This document shows positions 34,582-49,080 of a stretch of DNA of 64,000 nucleotides, one piece after another. How positions within the stretch are numbered: the first letter of the stretch is position 1; every line of letters begins with the position of its first letter. The stretch spans positions 8,675,001 to 8,739,000 of the forward strand of contig CP114487.1 in assembly GCA_027186245.1 (NCBI GenBank), written 5' to 3'. The notes under the pieces are model-generated. The model made no database searches. It saw only the letters and a program-made list of their open reading frames with translations, and was not told the DNA's origin. Source of the DNA: Coriaria nepalensis. Lineage: Eukaryota; Streptophyta; Magnoliopsida; Cucurbitales; Coriariaceae. The translations under genes and the position numbers were made by a program.

Positions 34582-37500
34582 GTGGATTATGTATGTATAG
34601 AAAGTTATATATGATGGAATAACAATGTGATATTGAATTTGTTTGATTGAAATATAGTTTGGATGATCTTGTTGACGATGAGATACTCTCTCCCTCTCTT
34701 TTTCTTGCTCTCTAGGAGCTGCTGCTGCTTGTAGTGACAAGGAGGAATGGTTTTGTGGATTTTTTTTATGCAGAAGATGAGGAATGGAAATGGGGGAGGG
34801 GGTATTTATAGTAAGTTGGAAGGGGAATTTTGTTTCGAACTCAATTATTATTTATTTATTTATTAATTTATTAATTTACTTTCAATTTTTAATCTTATCC
34901 AAAGAAAGATTAATACTTATTAGACATTTTTTCCCTATGTATGCTCTACCTTTTAGTCATGGAAAAATTCAAATGATATTTTATTAAATTTTAAAGTTTG
35001 GTAAAAAAAAAAATTTAAAAAAATTAAATTATTAGAATAGTAACACATTAAATTGTTACATACTTCTTAATTTGTATTTACAACATTCATTATCTAATAA
35101 AGAATATGTTCCATTCATGTTATAAATTTTTTTATGATTACATATATATATCTAATACAAATAACGTCTTGGCTAAACTTTTCCATCTCCAAATGAAGTT
35201 TTAGTTATTATCGGTGGGCCGTTTTTACTCAAAATGCATTACTTTTGAACCAAATTCCGACAAACTGGCAATTAGACAACTATCTGCATCAAGATTTGTG
35301 TTAGATGTGGTACCTAAGCTTCCTCAACCTCTCTTGATTTATCTTTCTAATGAGTTCATATGTGACCAAAAAGTAAATAAGTGTAAGAATATATAAATTA
35401 CAAAATTGAGTTGACATTATCGTTTATACCTAAATGGTAATGGTATCCAATTAGAGTTAAGTAAATAAGTATTTTTCTTTTCTTTTTAATAAAGTCTACG
35501 GTTTTAAGAATTAGTTGACATTTAAGAAGTCTAATAGTTTTTATTTTTAACAGCCAACAATTTAAGGTATCAAATAAGAAGTCGATCTGACATTTAAGAA
35601 GTCTAATAATTTAATTAATTTTAATAATAATTAATTAATTTTAATAATAATTAATTGTCTATTTCTAATATTAATCAAGTATGAGCCTATGAGGAGAATG
35701 CTGTCAGAAAATGGCAATAATTGGGCTGGTTTACTCTCTCTCTTTTTTTTTCCCTTGGGTTCCCTCTTAACTACCAATCTGTCTCTCATCCAATCATCCT
35801 CCATTGATGCATAATAATCTTATTGCACAAACCTACACTCAACTTAATTAGAAGCGTTTAGAATGAGTTTTGTAATGCACTTCCACACATTTATTTTTTA
35901 GAAAAAAAAAAAAAAAAAAAACTTAACTAAACACGTTCTTGTTGTCTTTCAATTGGGTAGATATATGGGCCCCAAGAGGGTCATCAGTTAATCAGTTTTC
36001 TTTTCTTCTCTTTTCTTCATGCTTTGTTTTTTTTTTTTTTGGCTCTAATTAATTTGATTGGAAGAGAGAGTAAGGATTACACGTCACCAAAAGCATCCGT
36101 TAACTAATTGTGGGGTTTATTCCACATCATCTTTTTTTTCTCGCGCGAAAAATGCCCATAAAGATTTCTGGTTTTTTTTTTTACCCTCCTTAACTTGTAA
36201 ATTCAATTGGCCAAAAAAAAAAAAAAAAAACTTGTAAATTCTAAGACAAAAATCTAAGACATATACAAACAGAAATGGAAAAGATCCAAGGATTTGACAA
36301 TAATGCAGTCGCAGTCACATGACTCTTATCTAATAATCTCTACAGACTACAGATGATTGGGCTGTGCCGGCCGCCGCAATGTTGGAACTCCAAATTGGAA
36401 TGAAGATCTCAGGCTGGCTGGCCGGCGTTTGATCTAACAGTTTGAAGGAAGGAGACATGGCCTTCACCTAAATGCACAAATTCTATTTCTTACATATGTA
36501 TGTGTTGTTTGTGTTTGTTTCTTGTGGTGGCTGTAATTGACTGGTATTGTCGTTTCCAACGCATATATGATATATAAATATTTAATGATGATCAACAAAA
36601 ACTAGGCTGGGAAGGCACAGTCCACTGTCCACCTTCAAAGCTTCACTTCGATAATGGTCCAAGAGATTACCATAATGGTCCAAAAGAAAGATCAATTTAG
36701 ATATCAAATGATGTAAAATTAGTTGTTACGAGAATAATGAAGGATTACTAGATATTTAATTAGGGTTCGTAAGTAAAGATGATTGAAAAGGTTTGGGAAT
36801 CAACACTAGCATGCATTGTCTATTTTAGACAGTAAAACGGTAGAACTGGGTCAATTTAGTAAGATAAAATACCAAAAATATGTGGATGATGGTAGTAGCT
36901 AGCTAGATGTATACATGGGACATGCTTGTTATTAAAGAAAGATTTTCTTACCCTTGTACTAATTACATCATATAATATGAAATGAGGTTATCAACTTCTT
37001 TTGCAAGTCATTCATTCTCTTTTAACTGAAGGCAATTAATTACTCCACGTTAACGAGAAATCAGAGCAATAAATATACTATAAAAATAATAATAAATAAA
37101 GGAGTTTCAGAATCATTCAATATTAAAATAATAATAATAATAATAATAATAAATATTTAGATTTATATTTTTTTTATTTCTTTATATATACAAAAAAGCA
37201 ATTTATATATATCAATTGAAATTGGTATTTACATGTCTTTCCTGTTAGAGTTTGCATTTACATCATACGGCTAGATGAGGGCCTTTGAGGGGGTGGTCGT
37301 GGATGTAGGTCTATTAAAAGGCCAAATCACGTAATTATTTGTGTTGATTTTATTATTAATTGTTTGATTTGTTTATGTTTGCTTCCGCTAAGTGAGTTCC
37401 GGGTTAATCGTGTTTGACCCCAACACCTAAATGTCATTAAACTAATTGCTTGGATCCACTGTTGGATTCGTTGAGAAGAATACGTAGTAGCTTCGTTTTG

Positions 37501-37790
37501 TTGCATTGCTAGTAACTATGTGTTTTATCTCGAGAGATCATAACATAAGCTTGTTGTTATTGATGAGTGATTCATTGCCAGATTTGGCTCTTTAGTGCAT
37601 CGTAACATTTATTCACGAGTCCGATAAGCACTAGAGCGACTTTGGTTGATTAACATGTTCTGCATTGTAGATGCAAAGGTTAAAGGTACAAGAGAAGAAT
37701 ATTTGTTCCGTAAGACATTCGTTTTGGGACACCATTCAATATCATGCTAATTTTGTAATAAGAGTAATAGCGAGGTTGGATTCGGTCTCC

Positions 37791-37890
37791 CAATTTAAAA
37801 GCATAAATCACAAATCTTCTTACATATTACTCACAATTTAAAAGCATAAATCGCAAACCTTCTTATTACTCCCAATTTAAAAGCTATGAT
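37791..37890. repeat. Tandem repeat, about 40-bp unit, 2.5 copies
   Basis: CAATTTAAAAGCATAAATC starts copies at 37791 and 37834 (spacing 43 bp), and a third, partial copy (CAATTTAAAAGCTATG) starts at 37873 (spacing 39 bp). Confidence 0.75.
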
Positions 37891-39245
37891 TGGTGAAAAT
37901 TTATTACGAATTGTTGGACTTTTCTCTTTAGCTAAAGTGAAATGAATTAAAAGTCAAAATCTCAAAAAATATTTTATAAATGTAATTAAATGCATCATAT
38001 ATTGGAAATCGAGAAACTTTTCAAAGCATTTATAGGTGATTACAAATAATAAGTATTTGTAATAATAAATAAGGATTGGGGTGTGATCGGGACTCGTACT
38101 CGCACACGCGCAGGCCAAATAGTAAGTATGTGTCCACTTATATATTGCAACATGGACGTGGTGGTTGACCGACTTAATTTTATCGTATTATTTAAATGGT
38201 TGACAGTTAAAACGGTTAGATACTATTAGAGTTTAAATTCCGGGAATTCAAATATATGACCATTAAAACAGTTTAATTGTTTTAACGAAAAAACGTGACT
38301 GTTCGTGAAACAGTGTACATGTGCCAAAAATTTACCTATAAATATGAAAAACTTATAGAGAAGAAATAATCTTCTTCCACCTAATTTTTCTTACTGTCAG
38401 AAACCGAACATATTTCACAACAAAATATCATTATTGTTTGTGAGATTATGTAAATGCTTGTCATATCCCGAAAACTATTTTCACAGTAACCTAAAACAAT
38501 CTAGGGGGTGAAAATATCATTTTATATCATTTTTTGAGAAAACGTATATGTGCTTGAAGTATCGATTCCAAATTTAATCAATACGAATATCATATCACTT
38601 TTTACATTTAAATATTTGATGATCGAATAATTCAATATTATATAAATTTAAATTTTCAACTCAAAATTAACAATAATAAATACAATAATCATTTTCTCTT
38701 ATATACATTATTAAGTTCCCAAATTTAAATTTCCCATATGTTCTCAAGAGATGTGATACTAATCTTGGTAACTTATTTTTTAATTTATATGGAATTCAAC
38801 GGTATCCCACTTTATACATATATATTTATTGTGAACTCAGCATATGTATAATTCACTTTTAACCTTTTTCACCGAATCAAATTGAAACCCTAGATTTACT
38901 CTTAACTTAATTCAAATTTCCAGATTCGATATTCTAAAAACACACGTGTTGTGAGAGAGACGACTTGAATACGAAGGGGCTCTTGTACTAGGAGAATGGT
39001 GGAACAGCTTCACTCTTATTGGGTAGCTTGTGAGTAGGCCCCGCTTAAAATGACATTGTAGTGGGGTATCCCCTTTCTTTTATGTAAGTAGCTTTAATGG
39101 TGATGGGCAGCTATATAGCCATTTTGGTTGATCATGGAGGCACGTGATAAGTTGCACTAGCTCAGCTGGGTATGATTCACTAAAACCCTCGTGCGTTTGA
39201 CTGCTATCTGTATGTACCTCTCCTTTTCTATTTCACCTTCCTAAA

Positions 39246-39281
<36 letters not shown>

Positions 39282-42200
39282 GCTTAATTAATGTATTTAA
39301 TTTCATAAACATAAAGTTTCTCTTTATAGTGACAATCATATATATTAATAACTTTGATATTAATTATTTTGATGTGACAAAAAGCTAGGTATATAGAGCT
39401 AGTACTTTATTATATGTAGAATTATGTGTGAACCAACTTACTTTCATGAAAAGTTGATTCAGAAATTTTTTTAATTAGTTATTGGTGGTCGGCCATTTGA
39501 AAGCAGAATGTATATGAGGAACCGAGGAAGGCAGAAACTAAAAACCAAAAACCCAATAAAATAAATAAATTAATTAAATAAATAAATAAATAAATCCTAC
39601 GGTATTTTAACTGGATCATTAAGCGTGCAACTTGATTATAGTAATCAGTGTGTGCGTTTGTATAAATGTACGTAATATGCCCTATTATCATTTTTGTCCT
39701 TATATTTCATTATGTTTCTATTTTGATCTCCTTATTTTAAGTAGATCCATTTTTGTCCCTCCAACAAATTGAAATTATTTATAAGAAAATCTAGACCAAA
39801 CTTTATCATACAAAAATTTTAACTAGAGTCAAATTTGTTGGAATAACTAAGATTTGCTAAATTAAAGCATCAACAACCTAATTTAGAATACGATTTATTT
39901 TGATTTACTTCCTAAATGATTATACAAATTAAGGTTAAGAGACTTCATAATATCCGTAATTCCCCTCATTTGTTGCTTAATAGTATGATCTAGAATATAA
40001 GAGACTTTAATTACTACATGAACCATATGAACTAAGTAAAATGAATCTGATTCAATGTCATTGAGGATATTGTAAACTTACCCTATCGCATTTAAATGGT
40101 ATTATAGCTTAGTTTTCCAATTCTAATTCATATGCAACATTTCGATTTGTACTTTCAGCGTGTAAGGAAGAGTATTGTTAAACTAGTATGCTAAATATAC
40201 ATGTATTGTTGAGTTTGTAACCTACATTAAACTCAAAGTAAGAAATGACATCGAAAAGAAAGTATACGTATGATCTTATTAAGGTTTAAGAAATAATATG
40301 TTTTAAAAAAATAATCTAATTAATGGAAGATTATCAAAATTTTTAGAATCCATATCAATTCCCTGAGCTAACCAAGGTGGGATGTAAACAACAACAACAA
40401 AAATCCTTTAAAAATTAAGAATATTGAAATCAATTAACAATTGGAATAGAATCAGAGTAGCCAATCCTAGTACAGCCTCAACTTGCTGTACTGCCATGTA
40501 CTAATAACTTAATTAATTTGATTGAGAATTTTTTTTTTTTTTTTTTTTTATTAAAAGGAAAAAGGAGTAGAAGGGATCATGAACACTACTAAGTTTATAT
40601 AAATATAAAATATAGGCATGTGATATTAGAGTAAGTGTTGCAGAAATATGTCTTAATAATTTGCCCAAAAGCCAGCTACTTCCTTCTCACCCACAGCTCA
40701 CCTCCAACTCTGCTTCAACTTCAAGAACTAAGAACCTAGTGGTAAGAGAGATTATATATTATATAATTATTTGTGTTACCTCATAATCAAAGAATCAATT
40801 ATTTGGTTACTTAGTTTGAGAGCGTTTTGAATACTATCTAAATGTCATACTTACTATCATTTCTAGATAATATAACATTTGGTTTACTGTTAACACTATC
40901 CTTCAATGGAGTAGCCCAAGAAATGCAAGTTTAATTGGGGGATTAGACTCTCTTCTCCAATGCATTTTAGCTGTAAATGCACTGCAAAAGAGATCTCAAC
41001 CTTTAATAATTACGTCCGGAACACTCATTTAAGGATTTTACAAGATTAGGTTGAAATTTTTCCTTCAATGCGTTGAATTGCATGCCCTGGAGAAGAGTCC
41101 TTTTCTTGATTAGGAGATCTCTATAAAATTTTGAATTTTTGTCCACCCTCCACCACCAATTGTCCAGCACCATCTCTGCCTACAGAATGTAGAACTTCAT
41201 ATAGAACTTCATACGGGAAGAGGGCTAGCGGCATTCATGTATATGTTATTATTTAGTAAGCTTAATAAATATTGTTAGATCCGATCCATTCTCTTATCTT
41301 TAACATATATTTTATGAAGCCTGAAAGAGAATTTACTGTCCATATTTTATAATAAAGCTTATGTATGATCGATAAAAAAAAACTTTATTATACTACAAAC
41401 ACTTGCGTATGATAAAGCTTTTATCATACCTAGACATGATTTTTTATGATGTCTTACAACTAAACATAAGACATCTACGGTACATCATGATTACTTTAAG
41501 TGAAGTCAGAAATGAACTGCCAATATATAAAACCATGCTCTTTAACGTTTATTTAACAACACAATTAGTGACAAGACTACTTACTAGCTAGCTAGGTAGC
41601 TCTTTTTTATAGTCTGTTCCCATAATGCAGCTAACTAGCTAGCTAGCTTTGCACTTTCCCGGAATGGCAGTCGATACGTTTTACAAAGTGCTATCAGTTG
41701 TGGACATTGCCAAAACTGTCGAAACAAAAAGGACTACAAGGCAGAAAGTGAACATAGAACCCTTGCAAGTTGCGAAAGGGCATAGCTAGACACCATGTAT
41801 AATGTCTTTAAATTCTTATCCCCATGCACGTGGGACGCAATAGGTCTTCACATGCTAGTATTCTACTTGTCCTTTTCACCGTTTGATTACTTCACCAAAA
41901 GGTGCCAACTATGATTGCTCATGCCTATGCTCCAAGCTTCAAGCTTGTCTTAACTTGACTTACTAGTCTTCTTTCTTTTTCTTCTTTTGTTGTTCAACGA
42001 GTTGACAAAAGTAAAGCTAATTTGCTCACCATGAATTGTCAAGGAGCGATTGTTATCTAGGAGCTAAGGAGCGATTGTTTTCTTGCTCGGAATTCTGAAA
42101 TAAAAACCATCAACTCCATACTAATAGTTGTTATCAAGCAAAAAGAGAAGTGTAATTACAAAAAAAAAAAAATTCTGAATACACTGATTGCTTCATGGCA

Positions 42201-43786
42201 TGATGTTGCCTTGAGAATATAACAACCCGATATTACAAGTATATTTTTATCTCTCTAAATTACCAAACGTAAAGCATTTCAATATTCTATCAACTTTGAA
42301 ATACATAACAATATCGCCTTTTGTTTTCTAATGAAAATAGATTTTATTCATATAAGAAAAATACATGAATATGTGTGCATATGAAATAATACAAATCCAA
42401 CCCTCTTTAAATAAATAAATAAAGAAAAAATCATATATTTATACTTAAAATCTTAAGATTTTTTTTTTTTTTTTTTTCTGGTTCAAGAACCCACTTATTC
42501 GTTTCCTAATAAGAGAAATATTTAAGGGCAAGTGTAGCGGAGAAATCTAACCGGATCTTTCGAAGAAGCTAATATTAATATAATATTCATATGTTTGTGT
42601 TTGACCAACTGCTAATTAGTTTGGCCCACGTGGATTCAAGCTTGCTTAATTAGCAGCTTAGGTGAACATGTGATTTCATTTGTATGATTGTATCTTATAC
42701 TAATTAAAATGCCACCTTAACTTCCACAAATCATACGTAGTTTAAGTGTTGTAAAGATCGAAAGGTAAGAACAAGATTTCTGGAACCTCGTTTTCTTCAG
42801 TACGATAAGATCTCTACTTTAGATCCCACATTCTATTTGGTGGTTCTCAAACCTGACAACTTGTTATTTAAATATTTCCAATATTTATATACATATTTTC
42901 CATTAATCAAGGCTCTAATTTCTCAATGTCAATTATGGCGTAACCTCTTAAATAAGATTCGTCTCAAAATTTTATGTTAAAATTTATAGAGATTATTTTC
43001 TAAAATTAATCATCAATTAAGTTCAAAAGATATGAACATTAAACTTTTAACATAAGTAATAGTCAGAAATAAATACTAATGATATTTCAACTAAACAAAA
43101 TACCACAAAAGAAAAAAAAAAAAAAAAAAATGATTAACCTTCAATTGGGATTTGTACGTTCGTCGAGATAGTCAAATCCAATTCAGAACCAACATATGGG
43201 CTAGTGGTAAAATGGCCACATTAATTATAAGCACACACTATGTTTTCTCAACTACATATACGTAGTGAAAGTGAAAGTGAAAGTGTGAAACATTGTAAGA
43301 AGAGTGTACTAGAATTATGACCACATATTGTATTATTCAGTCTTGCTCTCTGATTTTGACTTGTTTAATTTTTGCTTTATTTAATCTAAAAGTGATCCTA
43401 AGTAGACTTATAGATGCATAATAGGGAAGTAATTAAAGTAGGAAATGAGTGCATGGACGTGGGGTTTTTTCAAACTAAGAATGGTTCCGATGCTCTAAAA
43501 TGGTTTAAGTGGTGTGGTTTTATATGAGAATCTTTTTGTTTTCAAAGATTGCAATTGATTCCATGTGGGTTTGACCATAATTAGGGAATCCGGGATTCAT
43601 TGTGGGAAATCTCATCATGTTAGATAAAATCTACAGGGTCCTTCCATTACAAGTTTACAATATCTCCTCTTTTGCTTTATAACTTTCTTATCCTGTGTTA
43701 TTTGAAAGAAAGAGGGGAGAGGGAGAGGGAGGGGGCCGACGATGATTGGCCGCCGTAAGGGCGGTGCTAGAAGAAAATAATAATAA

Positions 43787-43825
<39 letters not shown>

Positions 43826-45257
43826 GAAGGGAAGCTAAAAATATATATATATTTTTAGGTAAATAAAATTTTAATTTTAGTAAATATGAGACTCGATGGT
43901 TGGCTATTGACGTAAAAAATGAAAGAAAATATGATTTATTTTATTTATTTATTAAATGTGGCTATGTTAATCGGACACATCAAGGCGATAATATTTCGGT
44001 TAAAGTCAAAATTTGGTCTTAGTTCTTGATTGTAAAGTATTCATTAAAATTCGCTTTGTATAAAATTTTATATAAACTATATGTCACAAATTATCTTAGG
44101 GATTTAAATAGATCATACAAATTTTTTTGGGTAAATATATTTCTTCACGAAAATTTTAACCCGTAAAACACCATGGATCAAGAATTTCTCTTCTAACTTA
44201 TTACTAAGGAATTTATCCTCTTTTCTTACTTTTTTTTTTCTCTTGGATCTCAGCCCATAATCTGTTTAAACCACTCAAAAGTCTTAAACGGATTGAGACA
44301 AAGGGAAAAAAGGTCCAAGGGAAGCCCTTGAATTAAAATGGGCCAAATCCATATTTTTTTCCCCTTCTCTTTCTCAAAGTGATTATAGATTTTTTATAAA
44401 TGGTTGACCACTTTTTCTGGGCCTGTTCGTGAAGAATTTGGAAAGAGTAAAAAACCGTCTCATCATGGTTGACCACTATGATCATGATCATAGTGATTAA
44501 AATATCAAAAGACACGAGCTAATCATAATAATAATAAATAGATAAAGGTTGAATAATTGAAAGTTGAAGAGATGGACAGGAAGACCAATAAATATCTACT
44601 CATAATTATTCAAAAAAAAATTTTTAGATGTTCATACGAGAAAGTCTTGTTAAAATTTTTACCAGAAAAATTAAGTGAGAAAAAATCATGATAAATATAA
44701 AATAATATATTTTTCTTATGTAAGATATGCATTACAAAATGACTCATTAAAAATCTTATCAGGAAAATCTAGTGAGATAAAATCTTGATTAAGAGAAAAA
44801 TAGTGCAATGTGTATTTACTCTACCTTATAGAAATATTACTTTAAAGTTTTTGAATTATCAAAGTCAAGCAAATTTATTAAATATCATTATCACTATATT
44901 CCTCGATCATGTGTGAAGAAGATTATTTTCGATAAGATATGTTTTGTTCAGTCTCTTATAACATATCGTTTTTCAATTGAATTATATATATGATATTATC
45001 TTCGTATAATATTATGAACCCAAAAAAATAATAAATTCCAAACAATGCATAATAATAATAATAAAAGGAATAGAGGGAGGCTTTAAATAGAAGGGACATT
45101 TTAATAATTTTTAAATTTAATGGATTTTAATTTAATTATTAAAAAATTAAAAAAAAAAAAAAAAAAAAAAAAGAACAAGACAACAACACTCGGCCACACC
45201 ACTTACCATATGTCAACATTCATCCCACTTGTCCTTAAATTAACTCCCCTCTCTTCA

Positions 45258-45360
45258 CTATATAAGTCCACCACGCAAAGCACTTCAGCAAAGAAAATCA
45301 GCAAAAGTGAGGAAGAGAAAAGAAAGAGGGACAGGGAGAGAGAGAGAAAACACTCAATCT
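45258..45360 (+). promoter_or_regulatory. Orphan promoter-like site with TATA box and GA-rich leader
   Basis: CTCCCCTCTCTTCACTATATAAG (pyrimidine patch, then TATA at 45259-45266) is followed by a C/A-rich start region (TCCACCACGCAAAGCAC) and a purine-rich GAGAGAGAGA leader, exactly the layout of plant core promoters. The first ATG at 45361 opens only ATG GTA TAA. No downstream coding exon was found, so any transcript would be noncoding or very short. Confidence 0.4.
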
Positions 45361-46196
45361 CATGGTATAATTACAATTTAGCTTCGAACTCTAAAATCTT
45401 ATCTATAATATAAATATATTATTTATTTGATGTCTGCTGTATTTGGAATTGTTGAAATTAATAAGAATGTAATATAGCATAAATATTGAGATGATAAAAA
45501 TAGAGTTATTGTTTAGTTTTATAATTCCATATGGCATGTTGGAAACTGAGTTTATTTTGCATGAATAAATATAGATAATGTCGTTGGTTTCGTGCAAATA
45601 TTATGTTATTAGTTAACAAGTATGGTATATGATATGACATATGTATAATATTAGAGTGAGATACTGCCAGATTAAAACAGATTGAGCAGAGTTATTAACC
45701 CATAAATTTTTCTATCCATGTTGACCAAGAGAAGTTATTGACCATATGATATGATAAGAGTGGACTAAGCAAGTCACATATCTAATATTTTATTAGTCAT
45801 AGGGGACAATTTTATTACTCATGACACAAAAGCAGTGGTATAAGAAAAAGCATGTTATCTACATTGAAATGTTTAATAAGATAATGAAAGAAATTTACTT
45901 GAGTTATTTATTTAATTTATTTGACATATGTTTTGTGTACGTGAGTTAAGATTTTTACTTACTAAGATTTTAGTTCATATTAATTACTTGTGTTGAAGGT
46001 AAGTAAAAAGGAAAATTCGTAACTTTAGAGTCTGATGAATGAAATGTGGTCACCCTGATATCTAGTACATATAAGTCTGATTTGTGGAAAGACATGAAAA
46101 TTATAAGCATATTTTGAAAGAACTTTAAACATATTTTGAGAAGTTTCGAAAAGTAATATTTTGTTTATTAATAGAGTTGTGGATAACATCATGTCA

Positions 46197-46239
<43 letters not shown>

Positions 46240-47313
46240 TTTATAAAAAAAATTCAAATTATTATGTATTTTTAGTGAAAAAAATTTAGGTTAAAAAGTA
46301 ACACTCATCTTATTTATATTATAAAATTAATAGTTCTCTTCAATAGTAAATTTTGTAAATTATATAATTACTAGGGGTTGTTACAAATATTATTAGATCT
46401 TTTTTCTTGGAAGACAAGTCACATATATTTCAAATATGTTGGAAATTTATCTTAACCAAACACAATCTCGACTAGTTTCATGAATTATTAATATTTCCAC
46501 ATAACTTGAAGACATAGTAATTATAGTTTGTTTCATTCGAACGTCATAATATAGAGTTCCAACATTAATAGATAAATAATTTGTTTGATTTCAAATTTTG
46601 TGTGAATCAAATAAATAAACTACATTAGCAAAACTAACTAATTCTATATTAGAGTTATTTGATTAAAACAAACTCATATCAATTTATACCTCAAAAATTA
46701 CAAAAAATAGTATTTAGTATAATTCTATTTTGCTAATAAATACATTAATATATATCTTATAATACTTCAAGATCAATTATATAATTATTTATTATCTTAT
46801 TAAGATTGAATCTTCTATTTTTTAATAAAATAATTAAATATATATATTTTATTCATATAAAATATTTTTGAATCTTTTCGTATGAGTGCTCAAGTTATAT
46901 AATAAAAAATATTCGAAGATGTTTATGGGCAATCTAGATTTGCTAGAAGTAGTCTTATCAAAATCCTTCCCAATGTCAACCATGGTATCTTCTTCTTTTA
47001 AGTGGGCGAATGTTTTGCCTCCAAATCTTCAATCACAAAATAAAACGATATTCCCTTCCTAGAGTCTTAAGGACACTTGATTGATGGTCCCACCACTAGA
47101 CTTTTTTAAACTTCTCGAATTTATAATATATTTAGTTCGATTTTTTTTTAATAAGAATATAATTAAAATGAATAATATTTTCTTATTTAATTCAAATTTA
47201 ATATATATAGAGAATTAATCTTATTCTCTGATTGGGCTAAATAGAAAATGACTCATTTATTCTCCACACCCCATTTTTGAGTGAAAAATGATGTTGAGTT
47301 TCTGAAACTTTAG

Positions 47314-47400
47314 ACTTCTTGTTTGTTTGCTTTGTTCCATTCTACTTCTTGTTTGTTTGTTTGCTTTGTTCCATTCTACTTCTTGTTTGTTTGTTTTTTT
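47314..47400. repeat. Tandem repeat with GTTTGTTTG core, about 2.7 copies
   Basis: Copies begin at ACTTCTTGTTTGTTTG at 47314, 47344 and 47378; the first is 30 bp, the second 34 bp because of one additional GTTT unit, consistent with slippage. Confidence 0.8.
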
Positions 47401-49030
47401 GAGCATTTGCTCTCAAACTCTTACAATATTATAGTTTTAACAAATGAGCAGCCATCATCATTCTTTCTATTCTCATTTCCGACTAGGGAATTGAACGGGA
47501 AATGGTGTATCTCTGATTAGAAATTATTTCATTAGCTAACTGAACTCATCATATCTCAACCTTAATAAAATAAAATCAAAAAACAGAAACAAAAACAAAC
47601 AAATCTATTTCGTAGTAACCGACCGGAATTTGACCAATGACCGACCGGTTAGTAAACAGATCGATGCATATTCCTCTATCTATCCATCCCATGTCAGATG
47701 GGACAAAATTGAATATAATTTGTTGGTTCACATATTTTAGTTTAAATTCATAATTAAGTTAAAATATATTCATTTAAGGTTCAAATAGTCTTATTTAGAT
47801 TTTAATTTAATTGAATTTACTTCTAGTCTATATGACGAGGGTGGTTTGAGGCGAGAATGAAAAGAAAAGAAAAGAAAAGAAAAGAAAAGAAAAGAAAAGA
47901 AAAATTGTAGGGAGAAAATACAAAATAAACATTTACGGGTGATAAAAAAATATTAAATTTCTAAATTTGGATCCAAGTTAGAATTTTAAATATTTTTAGC
48001 TGTTTAGCTGTTCCCAGTAATTAGTTCAAATTGTAGGGGAAAAAGCTTATTAGATATGACATACTTTTGGAGGCTCAGGGTTATTGCTAAAAAAATATGA
48101 TGGGGGTAAAAACATAATAAAATAAATTACTGGTGAGGCCAAATTATGCCCCCATGAGAAGATATACATGCCATATAAAAACTAAGCTCAAATAGTGAAC
48201 TCTCATCAGACAAAGGAGCCTTGACGTTAGAGGTAGGGTTGAAGGCTCAAATTCTTTGCCTCAACCCCAGAGTAAGATCACCAGAGCCTTGGTACCAAAC
48301 GACCTCAGGGTCAGATAGATATGATGGTCTCCTTAGGACGGAAAAAATAGGTTGAAAGCTTTATCAAGAGAGGAACAAGATAGTGAGATGAGTATAATCT
48401 TAACAATATTTTATCACGATGAGGTCTCTATAAACAATACAACTCTATCATATAATGAATTTTAATCCTCACCAAACTCTACATAACAAAACCTATAAAT
48501 ACATGTTAATAAATAGTATAAGGTACACAAATTATTACTTCAATTACTTATAAAATTAATATCGAATTACTATTATTAACTAATTTAAATATAGAATAAG
48601 ATTCATAAGTTATAATATCAATATTTCTCTTTATATTATTTTTGCCTTGTATAAAAAACAAGTCAAAATATGGGGAGAGTTAATGTGCGAAAGATACATA
48701 AATTTTGAATATTTATTTTTTGACCCACAACATTATTTTTACACATTTGATATGATGACTCGTTGCTGAGTTGGTCTGTGGTCAATTTATAGATAAAAAA
48801 GATGGTATCTAATGAACAAAAGGAAAATGAGGTTAAACAGGTTCTCACGGCTTTAAAGCTTTCGTTAAAAGGAAATAAATTCTTTGCCCCTCTCTCTCTC
48901 TCGAAATTACGACAACGTCGAGATATCTTTGTCTTCAAAAGTGTTGTAAGAGAAGAAATAGATTTGATTGATATATAAAGTTATATCCTTTTGATTTTTC
49001 GACAAGTCAAATTTGAAGTGCTGTTTGGCC

Positions 49031-49080
<50 letters not shown>

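Noticed and set aside
49030..49080. (AAT)n tract that might be read as a CRISPR-like or minisatellite array
   Set aside because: A simple trinucleotide microsatellite with no spacers.
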